This document shows positions 1 to 12,470 of a stretch of DNA of 64,000 nt, piece by piece. The notes beneath the pieces were generated by a model. It saw only the letters and a program-made list of their open reading frames with translations. It was not told where the DNA came from and made no database searches. Each line of letters begins with the position of its first letter. Within the stretch, counting starts at the first letter, position 1. Source of the stretch: Marsupella aquatica (lineage: Eukaryota; Marchantiophyta); the NCBI GenBank assembly GCA_973895155.1, contig OZ316892.1, forward strand, positions 11,532,001 through 11,596,000. Direction: 5' to 3'. Position numbers and translations under genes: made by a program.

Positions 1-2080
1 GGTTCAAGTTGCCATGCAACCATTTACATGGCATATTTAGCACGAGAGATAAATCTAAGTTATGTGGCATTTGGGGCTGCCGTAATTACTGAACTACCGC
101 TCGCAAGGCGTCCACTGTTTACTACTCCAGTCGAGATTGGGGCCTTCTTGTTTTCCATTGTGAAGATTCGGCCAAGAAAACTCTTATAATGCACGCCAAT
201 TCTCCTGTTGTTGCTCGTCCGCTCAGCACAGCAAAGTGAAGACAAGTCGGATATCATGACTCATCTGTGTTCACAAATGCTGCACAACTTCTTGGTGGAA
301 TGTAGCATAGTGGCACACCAAAATAAAGTTGAGGGCTAACCTATATTTCTGTCTACCAAGTGATTTACTTAGTTATAATTTTCTTTGTGATTTCATCAAT
401 TTTGAATTAAGTTTAATCCTCCATGTACATTATTTCATTTTTGAATATGATTTTATTTAGTTATTATTTAATTTTAACTGTAGCCTATGAAGGCTATTTG
501 CTTTGTTATTCCATCAATTTTGAATTTAGTTTAAACCTCCACATACTTCTTTATTATTCCAATTTTAGATTTAGCTAAGAACTCATTTATGTTTTCCTTC
601 ATTCCTTTGTCTTCCTTGCCTTCCATAACTTTCCCTGTCATGGAAGGGAAAAGAACTACCCACCACTTCACTACACTAGTCTCATACTCAGGACTTGTCA
701 TTACATTTATTGAAGAGTTTCATGGCCCATACCCTTGGTCTGTGCATCTCCGTGTCTTGCACATTCAGACTTGTCATTATATTTATTTAAGAGTTTCATG
801 GCCCATACCGACTGTCATCTCAGTGTCTTGCACATGTCCAAGACCTGCTCCAACTGTATTTATTCATAATAAAGTCATTTTTATTATTTTATTCTAAATT
901 AAATTAAATAAGATATCATAACATTATTTATATAAATATTTTGAAAAAGTTCAGTTAAGAAGGTCTCAACGAGATTGGCACACCAAAATAAAGTTGGAAA
1001 CAAACCTAAAGAAATAAACACTTTGCCATTTCGATTGATCTACCTGTTGGAGTGGTCCCAATAAATGATTTGAGCAACAGGGGCATGGTACAAACGAAAA
1101 ACTCTGATTCAACCTTAAATTATTAACTTTCATTTCTGTGAAGTCATAAAAAAGGTCCCAGCAACCTGTAATTCTAGTACAAGGTAGCCTTGCGTCTTGC
1201 CTAAGGAGTTGCAAGTTTGATACTGAGATATAGATAAATATTTGAACTTCCATATTAGGCGTCCAGATTTTCCAAAAAAGCTAGGATCAACTTTTCCAAC
1301 CTTGGTAGATTGGCAATGAAACCTCTTTTCTGCTCACGTACTGCAAATTACACTGATGAATTAAATGTGGTAAGTGGATTGGCAATGAAACCCTATGCTC
1401 ATATAGTACTTATCACACTGCCAAATAAAAATGTGGCAAGAAAGCGAGACAGTAGTCTTTGGAAATTTGTAGGTATCCCAATTCTCAACAAAATTTGACA
1501 ATAGTAGGCTAATTGGAAAGGCCTAACTACAAAAAATCAGATTTCAAAGGATATGAGGTAGATTGTGAGTGATGAGTAATCTTTAGAAATTGGCGTAACT
1601 CTCTCAATTCTTCATGAAAACTGGAGATATGAGAATGGATGGAAAATATTCCAAAGAAGTTCTAAGGAGCCCTCGAAGACCTGGTTCTATTGGATGTCAA
1701 GGGAGATAGTGAATGTCAAACCTTGTCGTTAAAAACATTTTGGATTCGACAAAGGTGTCAATGAGTGAAGGTGTAAAAGATATCCCTAGTCCAGGGGGGT
1801 TGCATGATTCACGGGCTCAGTCCATGGGAGCATCATTGTTTTGCAAAACAACTGGTATATATGAATTGCTGCAAAACGATTATGACTACATACATTCTTG
1901 TGCCCAAAATTGTCCTGGCATCCATCCCCCGATAGACAGTGAAAAACCCACTAAATGCTTTACTTGACTCACCAAAGTAAGAAAGGCTAAGAGCACCATA
2001 GCTTGTAAATGTTGATGGCTCTTTACAAGTTTCATAAGAAGCCATCCAATTCTACACTAGACTATAGTCCCACAAGCCTC
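1..2080. other. Intergenic AT-rich DNA with short duplications
   Basis: I see no supportable gene. Small direct repeats occur: two diverged copies around 381-430 and 500-546, and a motif of about 21 bases shared by 312-332 and 977-997. Open frames here are short, unconserved in look and broken on both strands. Confidence 0.6.
691..840. repeat. Two-copy tandem repeat, about 75 bp unit
   Basis: Units at about 691-767 and 768-840 share the order ACTTGTCATTA, AGAGTTTCATGGCCCATACC and GTGTCTTGCACAT. The copies are clearly related but diverged, so the duplication is not recent. Confidence 0.75.
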
Positions 2081-2159
2081 AGCCCTCCTCATCAATGACT
2101 GATCCCCTGACGGTCAATCCAGTTTAATACCCCACTGACCCCTTATCTGTCTCGTAGTC

Positions 2160-2440
2160 TGGAGACCCCCATCTCCCAAAACGAAGTCTATTCTGCCTTC
2201 TGCACTTTTGCCAATGGTACGACCACAGACTTTATGGCCTCCCAGCATAAATTTTCGAAACCTTTTGGGACGAGCTTAAGCAGCCCTACCGGGAGATGTT
2301 AAACACCTCCTTCACCTCTGGGCACCTCCACCAGAATTAGTGTAATTTCCCTATTGTTTGGAGCAGGGTATAAACAATTGGTGGAAAATGAAAGACCGTT
2401 CCTCCTTTGTACAGATTACAAGATTATTGTAGAAACCTCA
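2160..2440 (+). pseudogene. L1-type LINE reverse transcriptase remnant
   Basis: Conceptual translation across frames gives a run of non-LTR retrotransposon reverse transcriptase landmarks. About 2165-2225 reads like the segment before the fingers domain (SQNEVYSAFCTFANGTT). After a frame change, 2221-2340 reads GLPA, a stop, then IFETFWDELKQPYREMLN. After another frame change, 2342-2436 reads KQLVENERPFLLCTDYKI, which resembles the plant L1 motif around NWRPISLLNTDYKI. In-frame stops and at least two frameshifts show it is dead. No palm catalytic box survives nearby and no intact ends are visible. The identification rests on motif order recalled for plant L1 elements. Confidence 0.72.
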
Positions 2441-4934
2441 CTGGACTTACAAAATTTGTCATTGCCAATAGAGTTTTCAGTAAAAGCAGCCTATGAAAAG
2501 ATGGGTGCTTACCTATAATTCTAAAATACAAGTTACCTTAACCGTAGCATGAAGAAACTTTTCAGCCACAACTCAGGGTTACTTGTAGCAAAATGATTCT
2601 AGGGCAGCAATGTCTCTCCCCTCACACGGTCTACTTTGGTGTATGGAGCATTTCTGACAGTTTTTGCTTTATCTAGAGTGCATGCCCATGGTCCATGGTG
2701 ATGCTCTATTGTTCTATTGCCACTCGTGCTTTGCCTTATGCTGGTTCACTGTAGCTCTGCCACGTATGCTTGAAGCTGCTCCCATCCGATCGATGCTACT
2801 GCTTGACCTCACCCTGCTGTGGGGATCAACAGAATGCTGTAAGTTGGACCTCGCCTTACTGCTGGATGTTGCTAATGTGAGTGACTTAGGCGTGGCCGCC
2901 CCCATAGTTTGTTTTGGCATTTTTGTCCTGTATTATACTCTTGTGTAGTTTAGTTCCCCTGCCGAAAGCTAAGTCACCTTGTGTAATCCCTAAACCGGCT
3001 TTCACCATGTGAACTCACCTGCTAAAAGTCCATTTACAAAAAAACTCGAAAATCTTGCTCTAGGATTAAACCTGACTGGTCCCAATTAAACACATGTATA
3101 GTCACCAAACAGCTCAATGTGGATTATTCTAAAGGCTATGCCCTTGTGGACGTTGAAATGGCCTACTTCACAAAATTCATTTTGGGCCATTTTGATGTGT
3201 ATTGAATGTAGAATAGATTAGTGTGCACTTCATTTCTTTTTTTTCAAGTAAAAGGCTTTATAGCAAGGCAGGGGGCAAAAACCATCCCATGCAGGAAAAC
3301 CAACAAAGAGCTCTATTGTTGTTACAGTGCTGTAAGTTTAGTATCTCTGTTTCCAAAGCTCACCTGATGCGCAATGTTCAGTAACTTGTCAGTCTCCTTA
3401 GCGGTGCATTGCTGCATCAGAGCGTGCTTGCTATCCCAGCATAGATTACTAAGAGTTTCTACATCTGTTTGATGTCTTTTCTATGACACCCGATTAGTAA
3501 GGTTCATCTAAGATATTGAATATACAATCATATTGACATTAAAGATATATACATCTAAACCAAAATGGATTTCAATATCCCAAACGCTTGTCAATTTGAT
3601 ACATATTTATGTACACTAACAAATTTGGCTATCAAATGGATACGCAACCCATTTTGGTGATGTATGACTCACTCAAGCACAACTACCCACACAAATCTCA
3701 TTTCATGGTTCTCCACCAGGGTAACTTTGTCCAAATCCTGGTAAATGGACATTTATCCAACAAAATTCCCATTCTTTCTTGGGTTTGGCCAGGATGTCTT
3801 CACTAAAGGCCTCCCTCCTCTTCCTCTGTGCATACTAGTCTGATTGACCCTATTATGTAGTGCCATTTCTGTTTTCACAGGTTCTGGGAGATAATTGATT
3901 ATTATTTTTCCAGTAAATGACCTAACACCTGAGTATTCTCTCGGGGGTTTCACTTCCACAAAAATGGCACATCACGTACAATGAAGTATAGGGTCATTTT
4001 ATTGGCTCAAAGAGAAGACTTAAGAAGTTTCTAAGAAGAACAATAGGGACTTATAATAACATTAGGGGCCTTATAACCTAATTTTTGGAATATTTCAAGA
4101 ATACTCCAACTTTATAGGGGCTATTTAAAAAAAATTTATTATATTTTAGGGGGTCTGAGACCTAAAAATGTTACAGGTGATGGGGAGACATACAAATAAT
4201 GAGACCCCAGGAGTATTATTCTCCTGATTTAGTTTAAAATTTTAAAAACAATGTATAACTGAGAAATCAGCATTTACATATATAAAGTTTAGAATATTCT
4301 TAAAAGTTATATCACAAAATTCTTTTGAGATTTTACAAGCACACTTAAACATTGTGTCATTCAGATCCAAAATTTTAATGATTATTAATTGTGCGCAGAC
4401 TGGAATGATACTAGGGTAGTTGGAATGAGTGACCATCCCCAGAGTGACTAACCCCGCCTAGTCTTCTTTACCTCAACCCACTCTCACTACTGTACTAGGG
4501 CTTCCTTACTATTAGGGAAGAAGCATAGCTTTGGTGTAGGCTTTAAAGAATACATAAATTACTTCCTCCTTGTACTAATCCAATCCTGTACCTTTTGGAG
4601 ATACTCTTAAACGTGGACAGAGAAAAGAGCTTGGTCTTGGCCTGGTTAATGACTACAAGACAAAAAAAACAAAGCATGTTCCAGGATGAACATGCTATAT
4701 CCCAGTTTGACTCAGGTCCCCATCCCATATTGTGGGCTGGCCTCTTGGCATCTTGACTCTTTTTTTTCCCAATAAAAATTCCCAAGTGAAACGAGGGCTC
4801 TACTGAGTGTACGTGTATGGAGAAACAAAGGGCGAAAATAATCATAGATAACAACCTAGAGTGATAGGGGAAAAGGTCAATTCAGCAAAATGTACAAATG
4901 AAAATCATATGCATACATACACTGAACATCACAA
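2441..4934. other. Intergenic DNA, no gene recognised
   Basis: Both strands hold only short open frames. The longest (2664-2948, plus) has no recognisable domain and no splice context. The stretch is AT-rich from about 3230 onward, with homopolymer A/T runs, and looks like decayed transposon sequence without identifiable ends. Confidence 0.55.
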
Positions 4935-5465
4935 ATCACAAAGTAGGGTAACTTCACTTCTGGGATTTATTAGGTTACCACTCTTTTTACATACCTTGCC
5001 ACTGATAATTTTCTATTTATCACAATACCACTCTTTTTGTTTGTGGGTTAAGACACCTAACCTAGGTAGCTCTTATACGTCCAATGGCTATCACCACACC
5101 TAGTTTCCTAATCAAACGGCCAGGGTCTCCCTCACTATGACCTTGACCACCCTTGGGTCAGCGTCACCATGGGATGGGTTGGGTGGTCCTGTCTCCCCAT
5201 CCTACGCATGGCCTCCATCTAATGCCAGCCTGTACCTCTATGTAGCCTTTGCCTAGTCCTCCTTAAAATGGTCAAAGTCACATTGAGGGAGACCATGCCA
5301 TCTGATTGCAACCATTGGATGTGAAGTAGCTAACCTGGGTTAGTTTTCTTAACCACAAACAAAAAGAGTGACATAGTGATAAATAGGAGAAATCCAGTGG
5401 CAAGGTATGTTTTATGCCAAAAAAGAGTGGCAATTTAGTAAATCCCAAAACTCCACTTTCGCTTG
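4935..5465. mobile_element. Large imperfect inverted repeat (foldback or MITE-like)
   Basis: The left arm, about 4935-5150, and the right arm, about 5269-5465, are reverse complements over roughly 200 bp with scattered mismatches and small indels. Matching blocks include CATACCTTGCCACTG on the left against CAGTGGCAAGGTATG on the right, CACTCTTTTTGTTTGTGG against CCACAAACAAAAAGAGTG, and GGTCTCCCTCA against TGAGGGAGACC. The spacer is about 118 bp. No clear target duplication was found. The shape fits a foldback transposon, a MITE, or an inverted duplication able to form a long RNA hairpin. Confidence 0.75.
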
Positions 5466-6430
5466 GCCTTGGTGTGACAAACAATCCGTTCAAGGCAAAC
5501 AGAAAAATGGAGCAAGGGGAGTTCAAGTTTTTGGTAAACTTTAGGGGCAACTAGTAGGATGAAATCACTTTTAAAGCCCATTGATGATTTACCATAAAGT
5601 CTTCTCCCAAACATGCCCCAAACTGACCATGAGAAGCATGTCACCCTCACTATAGCCCTACGTACAGCTCCCAACCAAGAAGTTTAATAGTGCACTAGCC
5701 TGACCCTCTCAGTCCCATGGTGAGTCCCTCACAAAACTGAAGGTAAAATACTCTCACTGATCTCACCAGCCTTAAGATATGGAATATAAGGTTACCCTGT
5801 TAAACCATTTTTTGGAGGCCCTTGTTATTTCCATAATCTTCTGCCCAAAATGTCATGATCCCTTTTTCCCTGGACCATATATTTACTTACTGTAATGATT
5901 GTTTGCCTGGACCATATTTACTGACTATAATGATTGTTTAGGCTGGGGGTTCTAGACTGAACCTTGCTCGCAGGATGGTCGGAAAAGCTTCCCTGCTACC
6001 GCCAGTTGGCTTTTTTGACTGTGTAGGCACAGGTCCCAGAAAGTCATTATCCTCTGCGCAAATATTTTTACCTCGAGTCTCACCCCGAGTACAGTGCAAG
6101 CATAGAATTACCAGTTTCACCTCATGTACACCACAACGAGAGAATTAGAGGAGTCTCACCCCCAGTATTTACACTGGAACGAGAGAAATACCAGTTTCAC
6201 CTCATGTACACCACAAAACGAGAATGAGGGACAGAACTCAAGGCCACTCGCCCACTCTGCCACAGTTTAAGGAAAACATTAATGCTACTCTTACAGCCTT
6301 TAATGGGAGTAACCTATCCGTTCACGGCAAAAAGAAAAGAAAAAGAAAAGAAAAAGAAAAGAAAAGAAAAACGAGCGGGGCGTTCGAGTCTTTTATTAGA
6401 GAACCGCTGCAGACGTCAGTGTGACTGGAG
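5466..6430. other. Intergenic DNA with a local duplication and an A/G tract
   Basis: No gene is supportable. A motif of about 38 bp containing ACCAGTTTCACCTCATGTAC occurs at 6110-6141 and again at 6190-6222. A purine run of GAAAA and AGAAAA units covers about 6329-6373. Confidence 0.55.
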
Positions 6431-8110
6431 AGACAAGACATGAAGACACTGTGTTGTGGGTCGGCGCTGCGGCTATGGTATTTAATAATATTATTATTAT
6501 TGAAGCGCATTTGTTTCCAGCCCAGACCCACTGTAGTCTGCGTCCACCTGCTCTTCGAGTAATTGTTTCTTTCGGAGCTGGCGCCCCACGAATTTGTGTG
6601 GATCATCCAATGCTACCATGAAAGCATGGTGAGTGAAGCTCCCAGTCCTCGACTGCGCCTCGACGCCCACTGTCGGAATAATGCAATGAGCAGGTTCTTG
6701 TGACTGATAACGCGGCAACGATTCATGAAGGTGGTGATCATTACGTGACCATGGAATTTCTGTAGAGGCACTGAGGCAGGCAAGACTTCTCCGGCCGGCT
6801 CCGCGAATCAAGAGAGTACTTGACCAGTACAGTGGGTTTTGAGTGTACACGTTGAGGAGAATCGATCTTTGGCGTTTGGAACGGCGAGGAAGAAACGAAA
6901 GAAAAGACGACGTACGTACCTCCTCTGTGCCCTAGACTTGTGTGTGTGTTTTGGGTGGGTGTCGATAATGTAGCTGAATCTACCGTGCCAGGTGACTGTG
7001 GGGCGTTTGTCAATGTCGTATAGAGAACAGCAAAATTGGTTCGCGTGCAGTAGTGCAGCGTTTTGATAGTGAGCTAAATCGAAGAAAACGCCCGACCCAG
7101 CGGGACCTACTACTGTACCTCCTCGGCCCCCTCCATCGACAGCTTGCCCCTCTCCCCCCATCTCTCGTATCGGCGCCCAACCTCGTGCAGCACGACCTTC
7201 ATCGCCACCGATCTAGCTTGCGAGCTGGCCCCACATGGCCTGTGCAGCTGACAGTTTCATTTAGGGATCTGCAACAGTCACATTGCGAGTTGGGGAGTTG
7301 TCTACTGACTTGGGAGGGGAGGAACGGAGGCTTGCCTGCATGCATTGTCTCACTGCTCGTTCGGCGAAGTTGAGAAGAACCATTGGACGAGACAGATTTT
7401 GGCACTGCGCCGAGAAATAATTTACAACAGGCATTGGAGAAGAGTTTTCTGGAGACAGTCTCAGTGCTCTTTCGGCTGAGTTGAGAAAGGGGAAGGGAAG
7501 GCACCGAACCGGAGAATTGACGAAAACGGTGCCTTCCAGGATAGGGAAGGGAAGGGCAAGGTGAGGGAGCTGGTGGAAGCAAGCATTAACAAAGATAATT
7601 GCAGGTACACGTCTCCTCCAACGCTGATTTAAGTCTTTCGGACAGTGTATCTTCTGCAGTATGAAATTGGTCTTGAACGGGAATAAAATGCAATGCAGTG
7701 CAATGTAGTCCTAGCAGATAATCTATTCACCTCAGCTACAACAAACATGTCTCCAGTAGTAGGCCAAGTAGCTGCCAGTAGCGAAACTTCACAGCATCAA
7801 TGTGATAGGCGGCCATTCTCTGAATGGAAAAGTGGAGAGTGTGCGGGTGAGCCTAAGCCAAGAACGTCAGTGTGTGGGGCGGGGCGGGGCCGGGCGAGGG
7901 AGAGTCCAGCGGGCGCGGTTTTGCAACCGCGCGTTGACCACCTGCAGCGCGGCCCGACGTGCCAGCACTTCCCTGCAGTTTCCTTGTGGCTTGGGCAAGA
8001 TGATAGGAGGACCTTTTTTTGTTCCTTTCTTGGGAGGAACTTCCTTGCGTAGTTCCTCAGACATGGCCGTCGAAGCTCGGTCCAATTACTAACTTGGACT
8101 CGATGCAGAC
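6431..8110. promoter_or_regulatory. Upstream and leader region of the XRI1-like gene
   Basis: Base composition becomes GC-richer than the flanks and CpG-rich. A GC-box-like run (GGGGCGGGGCCGGGCG) lies at about 7877-7892. This is the expected place for the promoter and 5' untranslated exon(s) of the gene starting at 8111. Several short upstream ATGs are present. The transcription start and any leader intron cannot be fixed from sequence alone. Confidence 0.45.
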
Positions 8111-9783
8111 ATGGATGCAGGTTGTAATATGTACGATGCCGGCAATTCACTGCAAGAAAGTAGTCCTCGATCGAAAAGGAGGCGCATGCTGTTGTTTCCC
8201 GGGGCCACGGAGGAGTCGACAATCTCCGAGACTTCTTTCGATGCTGGCCTCGACTCATCCTACGCGGTAGGTTTCCACGCATTGTCACTTGAACATAAGC
8301 AAGACGTTTTATGAGCTTCTACTATAACGACTTTATGAGAGTGCCCTCTTCCCCCTGACGTGTTATGTGGAGACTTGTGCTTGCGGCAGAGCGAATGTGC
8401 CGACCTGATTCCGAGCTGTAAAGACCTGGACAAATATGACATGCCTATGCCCCCGTCACCTAGCTCACTCTGGTACCAACATGGTGAGTCGATGTCATGA
8501 ATTTGCATACACCGAACCAATTAGGGAGGACATACGATAAGTCTGTGATTGTTTGGCTCTAGTGGAGTCGAGATATCGGTTCATTTATCTTCAGCTCAAC
8601 GGCCCTGCCCTGCCCTGCCACCACCACGCCTCCCTGTTTCCAATTCCCGATAATTTACAGAAACTGACTACTGTCTGTGCCCCGCAGATGACCTGCATTT
8701 CACCCTGAACGAAGTTCTGGACCCCCAGAAGTGGATGGCCAGGTCTTTCGGTGAATTTCCAGAGAATGACCAGTGTGATCCAACGTGAGTGGCAATGTCT
8801 TTGTTCACCTTGTATCAGCAAGTTGATTGATATTGACGTCTTTGCCTTGTCTTTTACGTTCTCACGTATTCATATGTGCTTGTGATCCAGGAAGTTGATC
8901 ATCCCAGTCAGCGATAATCCTGGTAAGAATCGAGATCAAGTGTGCCTAGTTTGTGAGGAATTTTGATTTACTCTTCATTGAGATTTAATTTTATTATACT
9001 GATTTAAAGTTGTTTCTCGACTAATCAGCTATTCGACTTTGCAGCTAGTTGCTCGGACTATCAGCAGCCATCATCGTGCGAGTCAGACGCGTTGGATTGG
9101 CCATCGACACCATTCGCTCTTTCTCCTAATTCTGGTAATTGTTTGCTTTGTCAAGTTCATGAGAATGCCAAACTGGGATTAGAGGGTAAAGTTTTGCTGT
9201 TCTAGCTCTACAAGAACTTCCGGTGTGAGATTCCAAGCAAGGTAATTTCGAATTTTCGATACGGGAATCAATTGGGATGTACGGCGGGGATGCACGGAAG
9301 TCAAAGTGTAGTCAAAGCGGAAGCTTATCACGTCTCGCAACCTTGAGTGCCAATAGTTGCAAACACTTAGATAGAATTGGAAGTTTATCGCGTCTAGAAT
9401 CCATTTGAAATAATTTTGCGACGTGTCCGCAGCAATTCATATGTTTCAGTCTTTCTCGACATAATTTACTGTCGTCGGTCGCAGGGAGGAGACCTACTGC
9501 ACCTCTTGTACGACCGAAATCGGTGACGCCTGTGGCTTATCCTTTCGCTCTTCTCAAGCCGTGCGGAGCGCAAGGCGATGTTACTCTAAACGATATTAAT
9601 CAAAGGATATCAAGGCCTCCTCCACAGCCGCATTTGGGAGGCGGTGACTATTCTCCATCTCCGTTGGCTATGTCACCATCAGAAGTTTCACCAGGCCGAT
9701 CCGGAAAATCCGTTGTTGGCCTCACGAAGATTCACACGGAAGGAAATGGAACAATCACCATCGTGCGTACCAGAGGTGGATGA
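8111..9783 (+). CDS. XRI1-like protein (X-ray induced transcript 1 family)
   Basis: In Arabidopsis, XRI1 is an X-ray-induced nuclear protein needed for normal meiosis and linked to DNA repair. Six exons splice in frame with GT-AG introns: 8111-8266, 8390-8483, 8688-8784, 8891-8922, 9045-9134 and 9485-9783, giving 255 residues. The family hallmarks are visible: a basic cluster SKRRRM at residues 21-26, an acidic and serine-rich middle, and the conserved C-terminal block with YPFALLKPCG (175-184), the DINQRI helix, and GKSVVGLTKI followed by TITIVRTRG at the end. The 768-nt coding sum is an exact codon multiple and all junction phases agree. The ATG at 8111 is the first in frame in this exon; some relatives have a longer N-terminus, so an upstream exon remains possible. 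No partner gene lies nearby. Confidence 0.9.
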
Positions 9784-10760
9784 TACTTCTGCGCAGAATG
9801 ATGTCCACCTGCATTGCACCCGAGACATGAGGAAGTCATCGCGTGTACCTGTGATCTAATTTGTACCATTCCTTTCAATTTTAGTTGTGGGTCCAGTAGA
9901 AATGAGACCCAGATCAGTTTCCAGGAGAATCCCTCCTCTACTGAATGTAATCGTGAGATGCCCTTGTAAATTTGTACATTATGTCTCTATGATACGGCTC
10001 TGGTGGCGTAGCGCGAGACGTCTTTGGAATGACTGTCTCTCAGACGTCTTTGGAATGACTCTCTCTCAAGGGAGTGCACTTCCTTCTGTGGCAAACTTGG
10101 TCGTCATTAGATTATCGAACCAGGAGAAGGCCGGCGCAACGGCCAAGAACATGAGTTCATGCTCCTTTCATCGGGCCGTTGTTTCTAAGGTTTCTAGGAT
10201 GTGATCGTTACTGCAGCTGATTCTGGGGATCGGCTATGCCATCGCGTTGAGGCAATTGGAGATGTCCTAATTGAGAACCGTGTGGGAAGCGACATTGATC
10301 ACGGATAATGAGGAACGGATAATGAGGAATTCCGAGTCTTCTTAGAACAGACGTGCGAACTAAATTCTATGCGAAGAAGGAATCTGGGGAAGTCTGTAAC
10401 AAAGAAGGTCATCTTGTCTACAACCAGCGTTGGGACAACTGTCTGAGAAATTCGAAGTTCCCCAATTAGCGTCAACCTTTTCACAATCGAGCGCTTTGCC
10501 ACTTCTAATCAAGATGTTAGACCCAATTTCGTAAAGCTACAAATTGAAATTGAAATTGAAATCTTGACCCAAAGAAATATCCGTTCCAGGAAGAACAGTG
10601 CACGTTGCCACGAGTTTGAGGAATTCCACAGCTTTCTCTTCGGTATTGCGGTTGATTTGTTCGGTTTCTACTTTCGACCATCTTCAAAAGAAAGCTGGTG
10701 CTTACTATATATTTCAAACTGCCAAAAAGAAGGGGCGTCGAACAGGGAGACATGGTCTCA
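9784..10760. other. 3' flank of the XRI1-like gene
   Basis: Probably 3' untranslated region and downstream DNA. A 26-27 bp tandem pair (GACGTCTTTGGAATGACT) lies at about 10017-10067, and a short repeat of ATTGAA units at about 10543-10562. The 105-residue open frame at 9887-10204 shows no domain and is likely chance. Confidence 0.5.
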
Positions 10761-10762
10761 CA

Positions 10763-10965
10763 GGCCATAAACCCAATGAAGGCTAAACAAGAAAAGAGGC
10801 CAAAAAGTCACAAGCCCAGCCCATAAACCCAATGAAGGCTAAACAAGAAAAGAGGCCAAAAGGACACAAGCCCAGCCCAAGGAAAACAAAACTTACACAA
10901 CAAGAAAAGAGGCCAGAAAGACCAGGCACAAGCCCAGCCCAAGGAAAATAAAAGTCACACAAACC
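10763..10965. repeat. Tandem repeat, about 57 bp units
   Basis: Units at about 10765-10820 and 10822-10878 are almost identical and contain AAACAAGAAAAGAGGCC and CACAAGCCCAGCCC. A partial, more diverged unit runs to about 10960. The array abuts the retroelement fragment that follows. Confidence 0.8.
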
Positions 10966-10974
10966 TATGGTTTA

Positions 10975-11475
10975 CATCTCTGTAAATTGAAGAGCCTGGT
11001 ATAGCTCAGGAGTGAAGTGCATAGGAGGGTCGAGCAAGGGGATACCACTACATGCCTGGACTCCAACCACCTCCCCTCTATGAAGAATAGTGAAGACCTG
11101 TGCCTGATGAAGCACAATAGACACCCACTGTCTAGAAAAGGCCATGATCACAGATAGGGGGGATAAGGCCAACACTTGACATAATGAACCCGCACAAGAA
11201 TGCAAGAAATGGTCAAAAGTTCGGTGCAACGTTCCAAAGACCTCCACAGCAAACGGGTAGCAAAGGTCCCCCAGGTAATGCGTAGCATAAGCCTCTTCTT
11301 TAAGGCGAGCGTCCTCGCCGCAGCGTGGCCCAGGATATGGGCAGCAGAGGATGCCACATTGGCCTCACTCGTGGGGTCAGCAACAACCACATCCCCAATG
11401 GCGTCCGCTGAAGACCAAATCAGCAGGACGCCTACTTCCTGCTCAAGAGAGCCCCCAAGTAACTCTGGTGAATAG
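10975..11475 (-). pseudogene. Degenerate retroelement protein fragment (C-terminal domain type)
   Basis: Read on the minus strand, about 11390-11300 encodes VVADPTSEANVASSAA, then GHAA. After a frameshift near 11300, 11290-10975 encodes YATHYLGDLCYPFAVEVFG, then TLHRTFDHFLHSCA. The order (ADPT block, alanine-rich helix, AVEVFG, FDxFLxxCA) resembles a domain I recall downstream of reverse transcriptases in some plant non-LTR retroelements. The fragment lacks a start, is frameshifted, and has no reverse transcriptase next to it. A related piece lies at 29090-29302. The family assignment is from memory and is moderate at best. Confidence 0.5.
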
Positions 11476-12470
11476 CCTTGTTACTTCCTCAAAACAGAGC
11501 TAAGCTACCTAGATTTTTTCTTTAAAGCAATGTAATTTTAATAGTAGACATTTGCTCTTGTGCATGCGCTACAAGTACATTGGCAATGTGGGACTACTTA
11601 CCTAAGGGTGGCTTTACAAGATTTTGGGGCACTTTCTTTCTTTCGCTTAAACAAACTGGAGGGCCACTTCTTGTTGTAAACACTAGCCTGACTAAACTGG
11701 AGGGCCACGTTTTGTTTGCCAGTTCAAAGAACTCACATAAGTAGAGGTGGACTCAAGTCCATTATCCATTCATCTATTTGCAGTCAAATTGTAGGGGTGA
11801 GTACATTCAATCCCATTATCAGCTCATCCAAAGAACAAAATTAGGGGTGAGTACATTCAGGCCCATTATCAATTCATCTATTTGGTTCAAAGAAGGAAAG
11901 TAGTGGTGAGGACTTCAAGCTCATAGTCCATTCATCTATTTGCACTCAATTGGTTCAAAGAACTGAAGTAGGCGTGAGTACATTCAAATACATTATTTAT
12001 TTCTGTTCTATTGGTTTTTGATGACTGCTGACACATTGTGCCATTTCCAGAGACTCACCTGTCCCTTAATACTTGTTTTCCACTTGACTTGCCACTTTAC
12101 ACAACCTCGCGCCCAACAAGCACCCATTGGCTCTCCAAATAAGAACGTAGCATATATAGAATGAGCCCCATCCAAAATAAGTACGAGGCCCTTCAAAGAT
12201 CGTTACATTTGTTAGCATGAGTTTTTAGCCGTGGCTGGAAATTTGGCAAACTTCACCTAGGGTTTTTTGGTTTGAGGCTTCACCACACCCACCAGCAAGT
12301 TACTGTAGCTTAACACGAGTTAGCTCAACGTCATACATCATCAAGTTTTTTAAGAATTCAGTCATATCTGAAGTGTGCCGACCAGATTTTGGTGTAGACA
12401 CTGGCACACTGTGGTGGTAGCAATTTCCCGGAACCACAGATGTTTCCACCACCTGGCCCCCAGTATTCTG
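11476..12470. other. Intergenic DNA with diverged short repeats
   Basis: No gene is seen. About 11660-11720 holds a duplicated AAACTGGAGGGCCAC motif. About 11740-12000 holds four diverged units built on GGTGAGTACATTCA, CCCATTATC and TCATCTATTTG. Similar words recur near 63230-63290, so this is a dispersed repeat. Confidence 0.6.

Noticed and set aside
2664-2948. Plus-strand 94-residue hydrophobic open frame
   Set aside because: No domain, no splice signals, and an equally long antisense frame; likely chance.
9887-10204. Plus-strand 105-residue open frame after XRI1
   Set aside because: Lies in the 3' flank, contains a local duplication, and shows no domain or family resemblance.
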